Source: CP2-2F sp034432555
GTDB lineage: Bacteria > Chloroflexota > Anaerolineae > Aggregatilineales > UBA2796
Reading direction: 5' to 3'
Length of the DNA: 64,000 nucleotides
Assembly (NCBI GenBank): GCA_034432555.1
Contig: DAOUBW010000031.1
Span: 65,348 to 129,347, forward strand
The position numbers and the translations under genes are program-made. Position 1 is the first letter of the stretch. Each line of letters starts with the position of its first letter. The notes under the pieces are model-generated. The model did no database searches. It saw only the letters and a program-made list of their open reading frames with translations, and had not been told where the DNA came from. Shown here piece after piece: positions 51,835 to 60,928 of the stretch.

Positions 51835-51843
51835 CTACGACCT

Positions 51844-51870
51844 CCCTTTCCCTGCAAGCGGGGAAAAGGG
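51844..51870. repeat. Interrupted palindrome with GCAAGC centre, copy 1
   Basis: CCCTTTCCC-TGCAAGC-GGGGAAAAGGG resembles the element at 59898-59923, which shares the GCAAGC centre and pyrimidine/purine arms. Confidence 0.5.
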
Positions 51871-51914
51871 CAGGGGGATAGGGGTTCAGACGTAGCAAGG
51901 CATACCCGCAATGA

Positions 51915-52964
51915 CTAATTCGGGTAGTGCATCACACGCGGCGGGAAGGTGAATTCTTGCAGGTGAAGCATCAGGCGCAGCATGGTGCGCGACAGCTTGG
52001 CATACTGATCGGAATCCTCGCGGGCGCTTGCTTCAAGAGCCTGCAACCACGCTTGCAGGTCACCCTCTTCACGGGTAAGCGCAAAACGCCTGCTATAGCA
52101 GGTGGCGCGCAGCCAATGCACCTTACCACGCTCCTCCTCAGCAGGGGCGCAGTGGGCAGCCTTCAGCCAATCTTCCGCCGCTTGCAGCCGATCTCCACGT
52201 GCGGTATAGACTGCCGCACGGCGCGCATAGCCAGCGCGGCGCTCAGGGCGCAGCGGAATGGCGCGGCTGTAGGCACCTAGCGCTTGTTCAAGGTCTTGCA
52301 GCTTTTCCTCATAGACCCAGCCTGCCAAGAGCAGCGCCTCATAGCGGCTTGGCGTGGCGCGCACATGCTTCTCAAGGCTGTGCAGGGTGTCGAGCGTGTT
52401 CTGATAATCTTGCAGGCGCACGTAAAGATACGCCACCTCTAGGTAGCCTGCTGCCCAATCGGGACGTTCGCGCAAGCCGATTTGCAGGTCATGGATAGCA
52501 TCTTCGTGCAGCCCATAGCGGCTGTACATGCGCGCACGGGCAAGGCGCGCTTCAGGGTGGCGCGGTGCAAGGCGCACGGCGTGTTCGGCGTCATCCACCG
52601 CCATATCAAGCTGACCCATGCCGGCATAGAGCGCGCTGCGGACGACGAAGGCACTCATCACGTCTGGCACAAGGGCAATGGCGCGGTTGGTGCAGCCGAG
52701 TGCCTCGCGCAGCCTGCCGGATGCCGCAAGCACCCGTGCCTGACGCACCAAACGGCGCGCTTCCACATGTGGGCTTAGCAGGTGAGCCGCCATGCCGCCG
52801 AATGCCAAACTTGCGGCGATGATCCACAAGAGCAGGCTGCCTGTCAGCATTCCGCCCAAACAGACGGCAGCCGCTGAGAGCAGACACAGCGTACCCAGTC
52901 GATCCATGCTGCGCCCATCCAGCCTGCGGCGCACAGAGCGGTGAAAAATTTGACGCAAATCCAT
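51915..52964 (-). CDS. Membrane-anchored TPR-repeat protein
   Basis: Two hydrophobic helices near the N-terminus (LGTLCLLSAAAVCLGGMLTG and LLLWIIAASLAFGGMAAHLL, about 23-63) anchor a helical-repeat region with about six TPR units. Examples are ALGCTNRAIALVPDVMSAFV, AVDDAEHAVRLAPRHPEARLARA, AIHDLQIGLRERPDWAAGYL and ALGAYSRAIPLRPERRAGYA. TPRs mediate protein contacts, and no partner is identified. The ATG at 52964 is used; a GTG at 52979 gives five more residues, and neither has a clear ribosome binding site. Confidence 0.8.
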   Translation of the reverse strand: MDLRQIFHRSVRRRLDGRSMDRLGTLCLLSAAAVCLGGMLTGSLLLWIIAASLAFGGMAAHLLSPHVEARRLVRQARVLAASGRLREALGCTNRAIALVPDVMSAFVVRSALYAGMGQLDMAVDDAEHAVRLAPRHPEARLARARMYSRYGLHEDAIHDLQIGLRERPDWAAGYLEVAYLYVRLQDYQNTLDTLHSLEKHVRATPSRYEALLLAGWVYEEKLQDLEQALGAYSRAIPLRPERRAGYARRAAVYTARGDRLQAAEDWLKAAHCAPAEEERGKVHWLRATCYSRRFALTREEGDLQAWLQALEASAREDSDQYAKLSRTMLRLMLHLQEFTFPPRVMHYPN

Positions 52965-53095
52965 TGAGGGGCTTACCACACTACCTGGAGCAAACGCTTT
53001 ATGACAGTTTTAGCGCACCAGTTAGGGCAGTGACAAGTCTTGTTCGGGATCGCCTGATAGTTCGGTGTCGTTCATACACCGCCGCCATTTTCTGG

Positions 53096-53101
53096 TAAAA
53101 T
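53096..53101 (+). promoter_or_regulatory. Possible -10 box of the CfrBI-like restriction-modification operon
   Basis: TGGTAAAAT gives an extended -10 (TAAAAT) 26 nt before the methyltransferase ATG. With so short a leader, control would have to act at the promoter. Confidence 0.4.
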
Positions 53102-53127
53102 GCTACCAGCCTTCCACAGGGACAAAG

Positions 53128-54507
53128 ATGCTCAGCAAAAAACAGCTTCAAACACTTAAACAGACGGACACCAGCCAGATCTACCGCTTGTTGGGTGAGG
53201 CAACCACCACCCGCGACATCTTATTCCTGCTCGAAAACTTAGGGCATTTGCCCAAAGATTTCAACGGCGCTGTGTTCGCGCCCTTCCTAACACATGAAGC
53301 TAGTCAGGTGCGCTATTGGGCGGTCAAGAACATTGGCAAAACCACCAACCCCTTATTGATACCACACCTTTCGCAGCTTGCCCGCACCGATCCCGACTCC
53401 ACCATACGGCGTGAGGCAATTTCGGCGATTGGGCGAATGCGCTTGCCCGAAGCCATCCCAACGCTGATTGAACATTTAGACGAACATGATCCGAAAGTCC
53501 TTCTGCAAGTGATCCGCGGCTTGCTGGTCTTTCGGACGCAGCCCAATGTGCAAAGCGCTCTAAAAAGCCTCGCAAATCACCCGAACGAGATGATTCAAAG
53601 CATCATTCGGCGTGAATTTAGTGCGGCAGGCAGCGCCGACACACTGCTTGATCACGCCAAATCGCCTGCCTTTATGCAGAACGTGGTTGTGCAGGGCGAT
53701 GTGCAGGCTGTGCTGCCCTGTCTGCCTGACGAGTCCATTCACCTCACCTTCACCTCACCGCCTTACTACAACGCCCGCGATTATTCAATCTACGAGAGCT
53801 ACAGCGCCTACCTCGACTTTCTGACTCGCGTCTTTGATCAAGTTCACCGTGTGACCAAAACAGGGCGCTTCTTGATCGTCAACACCTCGCCGATCATCAT
53901 CCCACGCATGAGCCGCGCCCACGCCAGCAAACGCTACCCAATTCCGTTTGACCTGCACGCCCGTTTGGTGCAGATCGGCTGGGAATTTATTGATGATATT
54001 GTCTGGGCAAAACCAGAATCAAGCGTGAAGAACCGCAATGCAGGCTTTTTGCAGCACCGCAAGCCCTTGGGCTACAAGCCGAACGCAGTCACCGAATATC
54101 TGATGGTCTACCGCAAACAAACCGACAAATTGCTGGACTGGAACATGCGCCAATATAGCACGGAAGTGATTGAGGTAAGCCGCGTGCTGGGCGAATATGA
54201 GACCTCGAACATCTGGCGAGTTGACCCAACCTTTGATCGCGTTCACAGCGCCGTGTTTCCGCTGGAACTGTGCAACCGCGTTATTCGCTATTATTCATAC
54301 GTTGGCGATTTGGTGTTCGATCCGTTTGGCGGCAGTGGCACGCTAGGCAGGGCAGCCCGTGATCTAGATCGCCACTTTTTCATGGTGGAGCAAGAGCCAA
54401 CCTACATTGAACGAATGCGCGAGGTGTTCGGCACAGCGCGCTTTTTCGATGCTCAGCCCGTGCGCTTCTTGTCCTTAGCGGAATTCAAAGACAGAGGAAC
54501 GTCATGA
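53128..54507 (+). CDS. DNA methyltransferase (probable N4-cytosine) with N-terminal HEAT-like repeats
   Basis: The 459-residue protein has two parts. Residues 1-175 are helical repeats of HEAT type (VRYWAVKNIGKTTNPLLIPHL, IRREAISAIGRMRLPEAIPTLIEHL, VLLQVIRGLLVFRTQP). The catalytic part carries FTSPPYYNARDYS (about 209, SPPY motif typical of N4-cytosine enzymes), DDIVWAKPESSVKNR and FDPFGGSGTLGRAARDLD (about 396, SAM motif), in beta-class order. The start has AGGGA upstream. The stop overlaps the nuclease gene by 4 nt. HEAT repeats on a type II methyltransferase are unusual. Confidence 0.88.
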   Translation: MLSKKQLQTLKQTDTSQIYRLLGEATTTRDILFLLENLGHLPKDFNGAVFAPFLTHEASQVRYWAVKNIGKTTNPLLIPHLSQLARTDPDSTIRREAISAIGRMRLPEAIPTLIEHLDEHDPKVLLQVIRGLLVFRTQPNVQSALKSLANHPNEMIQSIIRREFSAAGSADTLLDHAKSPAFMQNVVVQGDVQAVLPCLPDESIHLTFTSPPYYNARDYSIYESYSAYLDFLTRVFDQVHRVTKTGRFLIVNTSPIIIPRMSRAHASKRYPIPFDLHARLVQIGWEFIDDIVWAKPESSVKNRNAGFLQHRKPLGYKPNAVTEYLMVYRKQTDKLLDWNMRQYSTEVIEVSRVLGEYETSNIWRVDPTFDRVHSAVFPLELCNRVIRYYSYVGDLVFDPFGGSGTLGRAARDLDRHFFMVEQEPTYIERMREVFGTARFFDAQPVRFLSLAEFKDRGTS

Positions 54508-55400
54508 GGCTAACAACCCTTGTTACACGGCGCATTATTGAGCGCTTGCTGAGCGCACAAAATTATCGCACTGAGATCATCAGCCTGATTGATGCTGAGT
54601 TCCTAGACTTTGTGCTTGCCTTTTTTCGGCGCGTAGTTGAGGCAAAACTGCGAAGCCAGTCCATCACGACGGATTGGTATCGCGCTGAGTTCTTGGAAAC
54701 GCCTAATCCTGATGAGATTGCTATTCACGCGGGTTTGAACAAAAAGACGATTGATAATCTGTTCGGCTCATCACGGCGTGAAATCGTTATTCAGGCAAGC
54801 CAAGAACACTATGCCCAACTCTATACTTTGATCAATGAGTTGGTGCAGCAAAACAGTGATCTTGATGTGCAGCTAACCATCAAGTTTAACAGCGTGAGTG
54901 TTGACCTCAACCTGAGCGAAAGCCTTATTGTGATTAATACACTTGCTGTGAAACACGCACAACTACGCGGCGGCGCGTGGAGTACGGTTGGCAAGCAGGT
55001 GGAAAAACCTTTGATGCTTGTGCTGTGCAGGTTTTTTGAGGTACCAACAGAAAACTACCAACTAACAGGCTTAAGCGATGCTGCACGCGAAGTGGATTTC
55101 TTTTTGATAAGCGGCACAGGTCAACGCTATCGTTGTGAGGTGAAACTCATGGGTAAAGGCAACCCAGAAAGCGCTGATGTCACAATTGCACGCGGTAGCC
55201 ATGTTTTCATCGCAGATACACTCTCTGATCTGAACAAGAGTCAGCTTGCGGGGTTAGGTGTTTTGTGGGTTGAACTCAATACACCTAATGGCTGGCGCAA
55301 ATTTGGTGAAATCCTCAGTGCCTTGCACATTCCACACACCAAAGGTGCAGGCGTACACCTTGAACAACTGCCCATGATTTGGAACACGCTTTTTCCCTAG
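54504..55400 (+). CDS. Type II restriction endonuclease, CfrBI-like
   Basis: This 298-residue protein contains LRGGAWSTVGKQVEKPLMLVLCRFFEVP and AAREVDFFLISGTGQRYRCEVKLMGKGNPESADVTIARGSHVFIADTLS. I recall this as the CfrBI-type restriction enzyme signature, and the D...E-V-K spacing (about 196-214) fits a PD-(D/E)xK active site. CfrBI cuts CCWWGG and its partner is an N4-cytosine methyltransferase, matching the neighbour. Specificity here is not proven. Both genes are open and coupled by ATGA, so the system looks functional. The region is more AT-rich than its surroundings, suggesting transfer. Confidence 0.78.
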   Translation: MRLTTLVTRRIIERLLSAQNYRTEIISLIDAEFLDFVLAFFRRVVEAKLRSQSITTDWYRAEFLETPNPDEIAIHAGLNKKTIDNLFGSSRREIVIQASQEHYAQLYTLINELVQQNSDLDVQLTIKFNSVSVDLNLSESLIVINTLAVKHAQLRGGAWSTVGKQVEKPLMLVLCRFFEVPTENYQLTGLSDAAREVDFFLISGTGQRYRCEVKLMGKGNPESADVTIARGSHVFIADTLSDLNKSQLAGLGVLWVELNTPNGWRKFGEILSALHIPHTKGAGVHLEQLPMIWNTLFP

Positions 55401-55405
55401 CTCAC

Positions 55406-55425
55406 GGGTCGGACAAGTCCGACCC
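55406..55425. repeat. 20-bp palindrome (9 bp-AA-9 bp)
   Basis: GGGTCGGAC-AA-GTCCGACCC is perfect and is followed by TTAC. It sits 6 nt after the restriction gene stop and may also terminate transcription. Same family as 14801, 38368 and 51815. Confidence 0.65.
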
Positions 55426-55456
55426 TTACGAGAGATCGCGTTGTCTGCCCACCTGC

Positions 55457-56470
55457 TCAGTGCGGCAGGCTGATCGGTGTGCCGCCACGCCCTGCCGACT
55501 CGCGGATGGCATCCCACAAGTGCGCCATCCGCAGCCCAACCTCTGGCGGACACGGATTCGGCAATGCGCCTGCCCGCACTGCAACGAACTGCTCCCATGC
55601 ACCCAGCGATTGTGGCAAGTGAATAGGCGTGGGGCTGTCTTCACCGTCACGTTGCAACAACAGGCGCTCGCCCCATTGTCCGGTGATGACCATGCCGCGC
55701 TCACACCACACCCGTATTTCAGAGTGCGCGCCCTTGATCGAATCGCCCGTGGCGTGCAGCGTCACCAACGCGCCTGAACGCAAGCGCGCCATCACCACAC
55801 CGCGAATATCCACAGGACGCCCACGCTGATCAAACCACGCGGACACCTCAGCAAAGTCCTCCCCTGCCAAATCGCTAACGGTGTTCAGCATGTGCGCGCC
55901 GGTATCAAACAAGAAGCCGCCGCTGAGCTCGGGCTGCTGCCGCCAAGTGTTGACGGTGAACTGATCCCAGTTCTGCCATGTGGCAGCCTGAATGCCTTGC
56001 AGGGCGCCCAGCTCGCCAGCGCGCAGCATTCGCACTGCCTCGCGGATGTTGGGCGAAAGGCTGCCCTGAAAAGCGACCACCAGCAGGCGTCCGCTCTGGT
56101 CACGGGCAGCGATCAGGGCGCGTGCTTCCTCCGCCGTCACAACCATTGGCTTTTCAAGCAGCACATCCAGATCGGCGGCAAGGCAGGCGCGTGCCTGCTC
56201 AAAGTGCTGCGCATGCGGCGTGCTGATCAGGGCGGCGTCTAGCTCGTTGGCGTGCTTTGCCAAAAGCTGCTCATGGTCGCGGTAGGGCGGTGGCGGCGGC
56301 AAGCCTGCCTCTTTGAAGGGTGCCGCTAAGTGGGCATATGCCTCTGAGGAAGGCTCAGCCACAGCAACAACATGCACATTGGCGGCATCGCGCAGCATGA
56401 CGCGCAGGTGATGGCGCATCATGCTGCCACCGCCAATCAAAGCGACGCGGATTGGTTGTAGGGAAGTCAT
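55457..56470 (-). CDS. Gfo/Idh/MocA-family oxidoreductase
   Basis: The 337-residue protein has an N-terminal NAD(P) fold (IRVALIGGGSMMRHHLRVML, GxGxxx type), ALISTPHAQHFEQARACLAADLDVLLEKPMVVTAEEA (EKP motif) and a C-terminal alpha/beta domain (LSGGFLFDTGAHMLNTVSDLAG with the D-G-H region). These enzymes oxidise or epimerise sugars and inositols. The substrate is unknown and it has no operon partner. Confidence 0.9.
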   Translation of the reverse strand: MTSLQPIRVALIGGGSMMRHHLRVMLRDAANVHVVAVAEPSSEAYAHLAAPFKEAGLPPPPPYRDHEQLLAKHANELDAALISTPHAQHFEQARACLAADLDVLLEKPMVVTAEEARALIAARDQSGRLLVVAFQGSLSPNIREAVRMLRAGELGALQGIQAATWQNWDQFTVNTWRQQPELSGGFLFDTGAHMLNTVSDLAGEDFAEVSAWFDQRGRPVDIRGVVMARLRSGALVTLHATGDSIKGAHSEIRVWCERGMVITGQWGERLLLQRDGEDSPTPIHLPQSLGAWEQFVAVRAGALPNPCPPEVGLRMAHLWDAIRESAGRGGTPISLPH

Positions 56471-56505
56471 AGCAGGTCTCGCTATCTATAATCTTAATGG
56501 TGACC

Positions 56506-58893
56506 TTATTGTGAGCAGGGCGGACCAAAATCACGCACGCGCGACGCCTGCACCCAGCCCGAAACGAGAATGCCATCTACCGTGTATTCCACACGATACC
56601 ACGCAAAGCCATCCACCGATTGAATTTGCAGGACGTTCATCTGCTGGTTCACTGCAGCAGTGCTGATCGGCGTGCCTGCCAAAGTCGGGCGCGAACGCAC
56701 GATTACTTGTTGGGTGGTGATCACCACACAGCGCACCGTCGGCGTGGGCGTAATGCTGGGCGTGAAGGTGATGCTCGGCGTCGGCGTGATTGTTGGGGTG
56801 GCAGTCTCGGTGGGTGTGTTGGTAACGGTGGGCGTGTCGCTAGGCGTGAAGGTATGTGTTGGCGTGTTGGTGTGCGTTGGCGTCAGAGAAGCCGTCACTG
56901 TGAAGGACGGTGTAAAGGTCAGCGAGGGCGTCCACGTCCAGGTGGGCGTGTGCGTCTCGGTCGGCGTCCACGTGGCAGTGGGCGTATTGCTAGGCGTGAA
57001 GGTTGGCGTGGGCGTGGCGGTCTCAGTCGGTGTGTTGGTGGCGGTCGGCGTTTCGGTTGGAAGCGGTGTATTGGTCGGCGTAAAGAGTGGCAGCCATGTG
57101 CCGCGTGTCAGGAAGGCGATGAGGATCAGCACAATCAGCGCGCCGCCGCCAAAAATTGCCGTCCGCAGTGCGCCACCACGCCGAATATTTCGCACCTCGT
57201 CCTCAAGCTGCAACAGTTCGCTGCGCTTGCCCAAAATGCGGAAGGGGTCTTCTTTGGCAAGCGAGAGCCAACGCTCAGCGCTTTGGGCATCGCCGCGATC
57301 AATGCTGGACTCAATGCGCTCGACGTGGCGCGCTAACAGCTCGCTCACCACAGTGCGGTAGCGTGGGTCTTGGGCGTGGCTGCGGAGCGTGGCGAGCATG
57401 GTGCGCGCCTGTGAAAGTTCTGCGTCGAAGTTTTGGGCGATCAAGGCAGAGGCGCGCTCGATGACCTGCCGCGCCTCCGAGATTTGCGTCTCGCTTTGGC
57501 GCGCACTTTGCAAAATGGCGTTCAGTTCGCCATCGCCGGGGTCAATAGCGTTGGCGGTCTCCAGCGCACGCACCGCCTCTGTGATCAGGCGCATGCGTTC
57601 GTCAAGGACGGTTGAGGCGTCTACACGAGCGAGCGCGGCGCGCCCCTGATCCACCAACTGCGCCTTCACAGTTTGAATGCGCGTGGCAGCCTCATCCGCC
57701 ATTTTTTGCAGGCGTGCGCTGCCGGGCAGAATCTGGCGCAGTGCGGCAAGCGTTTCAAGCAGGCGTTGTAGGTTGCTGACGCGGTCGGTCAGGCTGCCGC
57801 TCATCATGTTAAGCTGCACAGAGGCTTTATCAAATTGATCCTGCACGCGCTTGACCAAATCAATGCGCTCTTGGGCGAATGGATCGCTCGGCACGACACG
57901 TTGGGCGCCTTCATACTTGCGGAGTGCCTCTTGCCATTCATCATTGGCAAGCAGACGGTCGCCTTCTGCCAGCATTTCGCGGGCAAGGGCAAGGTCTTGA
58001 ATATCCAGCAGCGCCTGCTCAGCGTCTTTCCAAGTGATAATACCGGCGCGTTCGGCAATGTCTCGCGCTTCGCGGTAGAGCCTGCCTGCTTCTTCATAAT
58101 TGCCGGCGCGCACCAGAGAATTGGCACGGTTATAGGCAACGCGGGCATCAAAGGGAATGCGGTGATCTGGCACAATGCCGCGGATCAGGTTGTCCTCAGA
58201 TTTTTGGCGGTAATCGAGCGCGGCGACGTTCTCAGGCTGCAAGGCAAGCACGCGGTTGGCAAGGTCTATGGTGCGCTGGTAATCGCCGGCGTAGTAGGCT
58301 TGGGTCACTTCTGCCATAAGCGCATCGGCAGAGGCAGTGCTGCGCGCACCACCGTTGCCCGTCTTGGAAGGCAGCACAGCGGTATCTTCATCTTCGGTGG
58401 CGCTTTCAGGGGCGATGGGCGGCGGCGGCGTGGGCGGTGGCATGTAGGCAGCCGTGGGCGGCGGTGTGCTGGGCAGGCTCAGCCCGTAGCGCGTCAGCAG
58501 ATCGCGCACCTTCATGGCGTGCTGCGCGCCGTGTGCGGCAGCCTGATGCAGCAGTGCCAAGGCATCGCTGTTATTTGGGTCTTGTTCTAGCACCTGCGCC
58601 AAGATGTCAATTGCTTCGTCGTAATCCTCATCGCCGGCTGCCATCTCCATACGAATGCGCGCACGGCGCAAGGCGGCGCGCTGCGAGGCAACTTCGGGCG
58701 CAGGCGGCGCGCTGCGGCGGGCAAGATCGGCAAAGAGCGCCTTCGCTGTCTCTTCAAAAGGTGTATTTTTGGTCGCAGTGAGCAAGGTGCGCGCCTCTGC
58801 CTCTAAGGGCATGATCTCGGCGGCACGTGCGTCAGACGGTAAAGCCTCTATGCGGCGGCGTAGGTCGGCAAGCTGATCTTGTAAGGTTGCCAT
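56506..58893 (-). CDS. TPR/coiled protein with TM, Thr-Pro repeat stalk and SH3b domain
   Basis: In this 795-residue protein, residues 1-575 are helical, with TPR-like units (YDEAIDILAQVLEQDPNNSDALALL, YQRTIDLANRVLALQPENVAAL, NYEEAGRLYREARDIAERAG) split by a Pro-rich linker (140-175). A TM helix near 580-600 (IFGGGALIVLILIAFLTRG) crosses to an extracellular stalk of repeated T-x-T-P-T units (about 603-718). A bacterial SH3 domain follows (VIVRSRPTLAGTPISTAAV ... WYRVEYTVDGILVSGWVQA). The SH3b probably binds the envelope, linking it to cytosolic TPRs. The role is unknown. Confidence 0.82.
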   Translation of the reverse strand: MATLQDQLADLRRRIEALPSDARAAEIMPLEAEARTLLTATKNTPFEETAKALFADLARRSAPPAPEVASQRAALRRARIRMEMAAGDEDYDEAIDILAQVLEQDPNNSDALALLHQAAAHGAQHAMKVRDLLTRYGLSLPSTPPPTAAYMPPPTPPPPIAPESATEDEDTAVLPSKTGNGGARSTASADALMAEVTQAYYAGDYQRTIDLANRVLALQPENVAALDYRQKSEDNLIRGIVPDHRIPFDARVAYNRANSLVRAGNYEEAGRLYREARDIAERAGIITWKDAEQALLDIQDLALAREMLAEGDRLLANDEWQEALRKYEGAQRVVPSDPFAQERIDLVKRVQDQFDKASVQLNMMSGSLTDRVSNLQRLLETLAALRQILPGSARLQKMADEAATRIQTVKAQLVDQGRAALARVDASTVLDERMRLITEAVRALETANAIDPGDGELNAILQSARQSETQISEARQVIERASALIAQNFDAELSQARTMLATLRSHAQDPRYRTVVSELLARHVERIESSIDRGDAQSAERWLSLAKEDPFRILGKRSELLQLEDEVRNIRRGGALRTAIFGGGALIVLILIAFLTRGTWLPLFTPTNTPLPTETPTATNTPTETATPTPTFTPSNTPTATWTPTETHTPTWTWTPSLTFTPSFTVTASLTPTHTNTPTHTFTPSDTPTVTNTPTETATPTITPTPSITFTPSITPTPTVRCVVITTQQVIVRSRPTLAGTPISTAAVNQQMNVLQIQSVDGFAWYRVEYTVDGILVSGWVQASRVRDFGPPCSQ
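56735..57090 (-). repeat. Coding minisatellite for Thr-Pro stalk
   Basis: About 350 nt of imperfect 12-24-nt units (GGCGTnGGnGT on the plus strand) encode the T-x-T-P-T stalk of the surrounding gene. Unit count is likely to vary by slippage. Confidence 0.75.
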
Positions 58894-59003
58894 GCGTTCT
58901 CCCGTTTAGTCTGGCTGGCAGCCGTGCGGCGGCTGCCCATTTGCCCGTTAATTGTAGCGAGGTGGGCGGTGAAGGGCAATCAGGGGAACGGGGTCACACA
59001 CGC

Positions 59004-59780
59004 TTACGGATAGAGCGCGATGCCGAGCCATGCCGCGCCGATCACCATCAGTGGCGCGATGATCAGAGCAGGCAGCATGTTGGCGATGCGCGGCTGCTTA
59101 ATATCCAAGAGGATCAGCGAAAGTCCCATCAAGATCAAGCCGCCGGTGGCGGTCAGTTCGCGGATGAGCGGCGCGTCCGCACCCAGTGCGGCGCCGGCAG
59201 CACCTGCTAAACCCATCCCGACAAGGGCAAAGCTGCCCTGAATGGCGAAAATAGGCAGCGCGCTGAAGGCAACGCCAATGCCGAGTGAGGCGGCAAAGGC
59301 AATTGAGGCGAAAAAGTCCAAGGTAGATTTAATCGCCAGCAGTTGAATATCGGCAGCGTTGATGCCATTCTGAATTGAGCCAAGCACTGCCAGCGGTCCG
59401 ATGCCAAAGACGAGGCTTGCCGTCACAAAGCCACTGATGAAGCGTAAGCGTGTGCTTTGGCGCGCCTCAGCCTGCCCGCCAGAGTCGGTGTGCGGCGTGC
59501 TGTCAAGGCGTGTAACGCGCCCTTGCAGCCAGCCGCCAAACGCCTTCAAGCGCCCGTCCAGATCAAGCCATTCGCCAATAATTGTCCCTGTGGCAAGGCT
59601 GAGCAGCGGCACAAGAATATTGCCGCTTTGCATGGCATTTTGCAGCCCCAACACTAAGGTTACCAAGCCTAAGCCCGTCACTACGCTCTGCTGAATATTG
59701 GTCGAGAAGCGGCTGCCGATCAGGATGCCGATGGCGCTGCCCGCTAAAATGGTGAGGACGTTTAGAAGTGTGCCAGTCAT
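59004..59780 (-). CDS. DUF554 membrane protein (YdfK-like)
   Basis: The 258-residue protein with about seven membrane segments is of the DUF554 family: GTLLNVLTILAGSAIGILIGSRF, NILVPLLSLATGTIIGEWLDLD, FVTASLVFGIGPLAVLGSIQNG and LLAIKSTLDFFASIAFAASLGIGVAFSA. Family members are thought to be transporters or permeases of unknown substrate. The start at 59780 fits the family; a longer frame from 59837 adds 19 residues. Confidence 0.88.
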   Translation of the reverse strand: MTGTLLNVLTILAGSAIGILIGSRFSTNIQQSVVTGLGLVTLVLGLQNAMQSGNILVPLLSLATGTIIGEWLDLDGRLKAFGGWLQGRVTRLDSTPHTDSGGQAEARQSTRLRFISGFVTASLVFGIGPLAVLGSIQNGINAADIQLLAIKSTLDFFASIAFAASLGIGVAFSALPIFAIQGSFALVGMGLAGAAGAALGADAPLIRELTATGGLILMGLSLILLDIKQPRIANMLPALIIAPLMVIGAAWLGIALYP

Positions 59781-59897
59781 TGTGTGCTTATGCTGCCTCG
59801 CTGGTGCGGATGATGGGCTGATTGTAGCCGATAGCATCCCTGCTGCGCCACCCGCCTAACGACAAGTCCCTAGCCCGCAAGCAGAAGCGATCCCTAT

Positions 59898-59923
59898 CCC
59901 TTTCCCCGCAAGCAAGGAAAGGG
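59898..59923. repeat. Interrupted palindrome with GCAAGC centre, copy 2
   Basis: CCCTTTCC-CCGCAAGCAA-GGAAAGGG shares centre and arms with the element at 51844-51870. A different hairpin (CCCGCCC 59947-59953, GGGCGGG 59962-59968, flanked by AAAG and CTTT) lies just downstream. Confidence 0.5.
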
Positions 59924-60031
59924 AATTCAGAGGGTGTCTTCAAAGTCCCGCCCTGTGTACGGGGCGGGCTTTAGGGCGAGGTAAATTCTAGTGTCGCTCC
60001 CTCAGCAGCCTTGCCCTACGCAAGCCGCAGC

Positions 60032-60847
60032 TCAGTGATCCAGCCCAAACTGCCCCAGATTGCCGATCACGATCACAAAGCCGCGTAGCACCCAACCGCG
60101 CCCAAAGTTACCCGTGATCTCCAGCCACAAGCCATCTGCCGAAACACCCACAATATCATAAGAGATGCCCAAGCGCGCTGTCCCTAGCACGGGTGATGTC
60201 TCGCTAGGCAGTTGGCGCACGCGCAGGCGAAAGGTGTTGATCTTGGCGAGTGGCGTTGTGGTCAGGTCGCTAAAGGGCAGTTCCAGCAGGTTGCCTTCCA
60301 CACGCACCGCCTCCAGCACCACCCAGCCTTCTCTGCCGCGTGGCGTGACGATCTGCACATGCGTGTTCTTGCTGTGCAAGCCGATCACATCCACCTCATC
60401 GCCGATCCGCAGCCGATCCACAATAGCATACTCGGCAGCGGGACCACGGCGGACGTAAACAAGGGCAGAGGTGGTGACGGTGGCAAACGGTAAGACTTGA
60501 TCATCGGTAATGGGCAAGTTTAGGATGCTGGCATTGGTGCTGACCCATCGCGCATCAATCCAGCCGATGCCAAAGGGCGTCACTGCCTCTAGCCATGTGG
60601 CAAGCCGATTGCGCCCGATCAGCGGCACGCTGCTCTCGCGGGTTAGCAAACCGAGCGAAGCACCTTTGACACGCGGCGCACGGCGCACATTCAGCCGTTC
60701 CGCCTTGATGACCGCTACAATGCCCGTTTCGCCCTGCGCGGCTAGGGTGATCGCTTGATCAGGGGTTGCGGCATAGCTTGGTATAGGTGCCGCACCCAAC
60801 AAGCCACCAACGAGGAGAATGCTTAAAAAAATCGCTGCGATACGCAT
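60032..60847 (-). CDS. Secreted protein with three SH3b-like domains
   Basis: The 271-residue product starts with a signal peptide (MRIAAIFLSILLVGGLLGAAPIPSYAA). Three SH3-like units follow: ERLNVRRAPRVKGASLGLLT ... GIGWIDARWVS, ALVYVRRGPAAEYAIVDRLR ... REGWVVLEAV, and FRLRVRQLPSETSPVLGTA ... GRGWVLRGFV. Such domains bind peptidoglycan or surface proteins. No catalytic module is attached. The ATG at 60847 begins the signal peptide. Confidence 0.85.
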   Translation of the reverse strand: MRIAAIFLSILLVGGLLGAAPIPSYAATPDQAITLAAQGETGIVAVIKAERLNVRRAPRVKGASLGLLTRESSVPLIGRNRLATWLEAVTPFGIGWIDARWVSTNASILNLPITDDQVLPFATVTTSALVYVRRGPAAEYAIVDRLRIGDEVDVIGLHSKNTHVQIVTPRGREGWVVLEAVRVEGNLLELPFSDLTTTPLAKINTFRLRVRQLPSETSPVLGTARLGISYDIVGVSADGLWLEITGNFGRGWVLRGFVIVIGNLGQFGLDH

Positions 60848-60928
60848 AAGAAACGCTCCATGCCGAGAGCCAATAGAACCTGCCCTAAGCATAAGCTGAA
60901 TCAGTGTGCTGTGCAAGCAGGGCAATCG

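Noticed and set aside
59942..59972. Standard rho-independent terminator in the gap between DUF554 and the SH3b gene
   Set aside because: The CCCGCCC/GGGCGGG stem has only a short CTTT after it and lies far from both stops in use; kept only as a note with the repeat at 59898.
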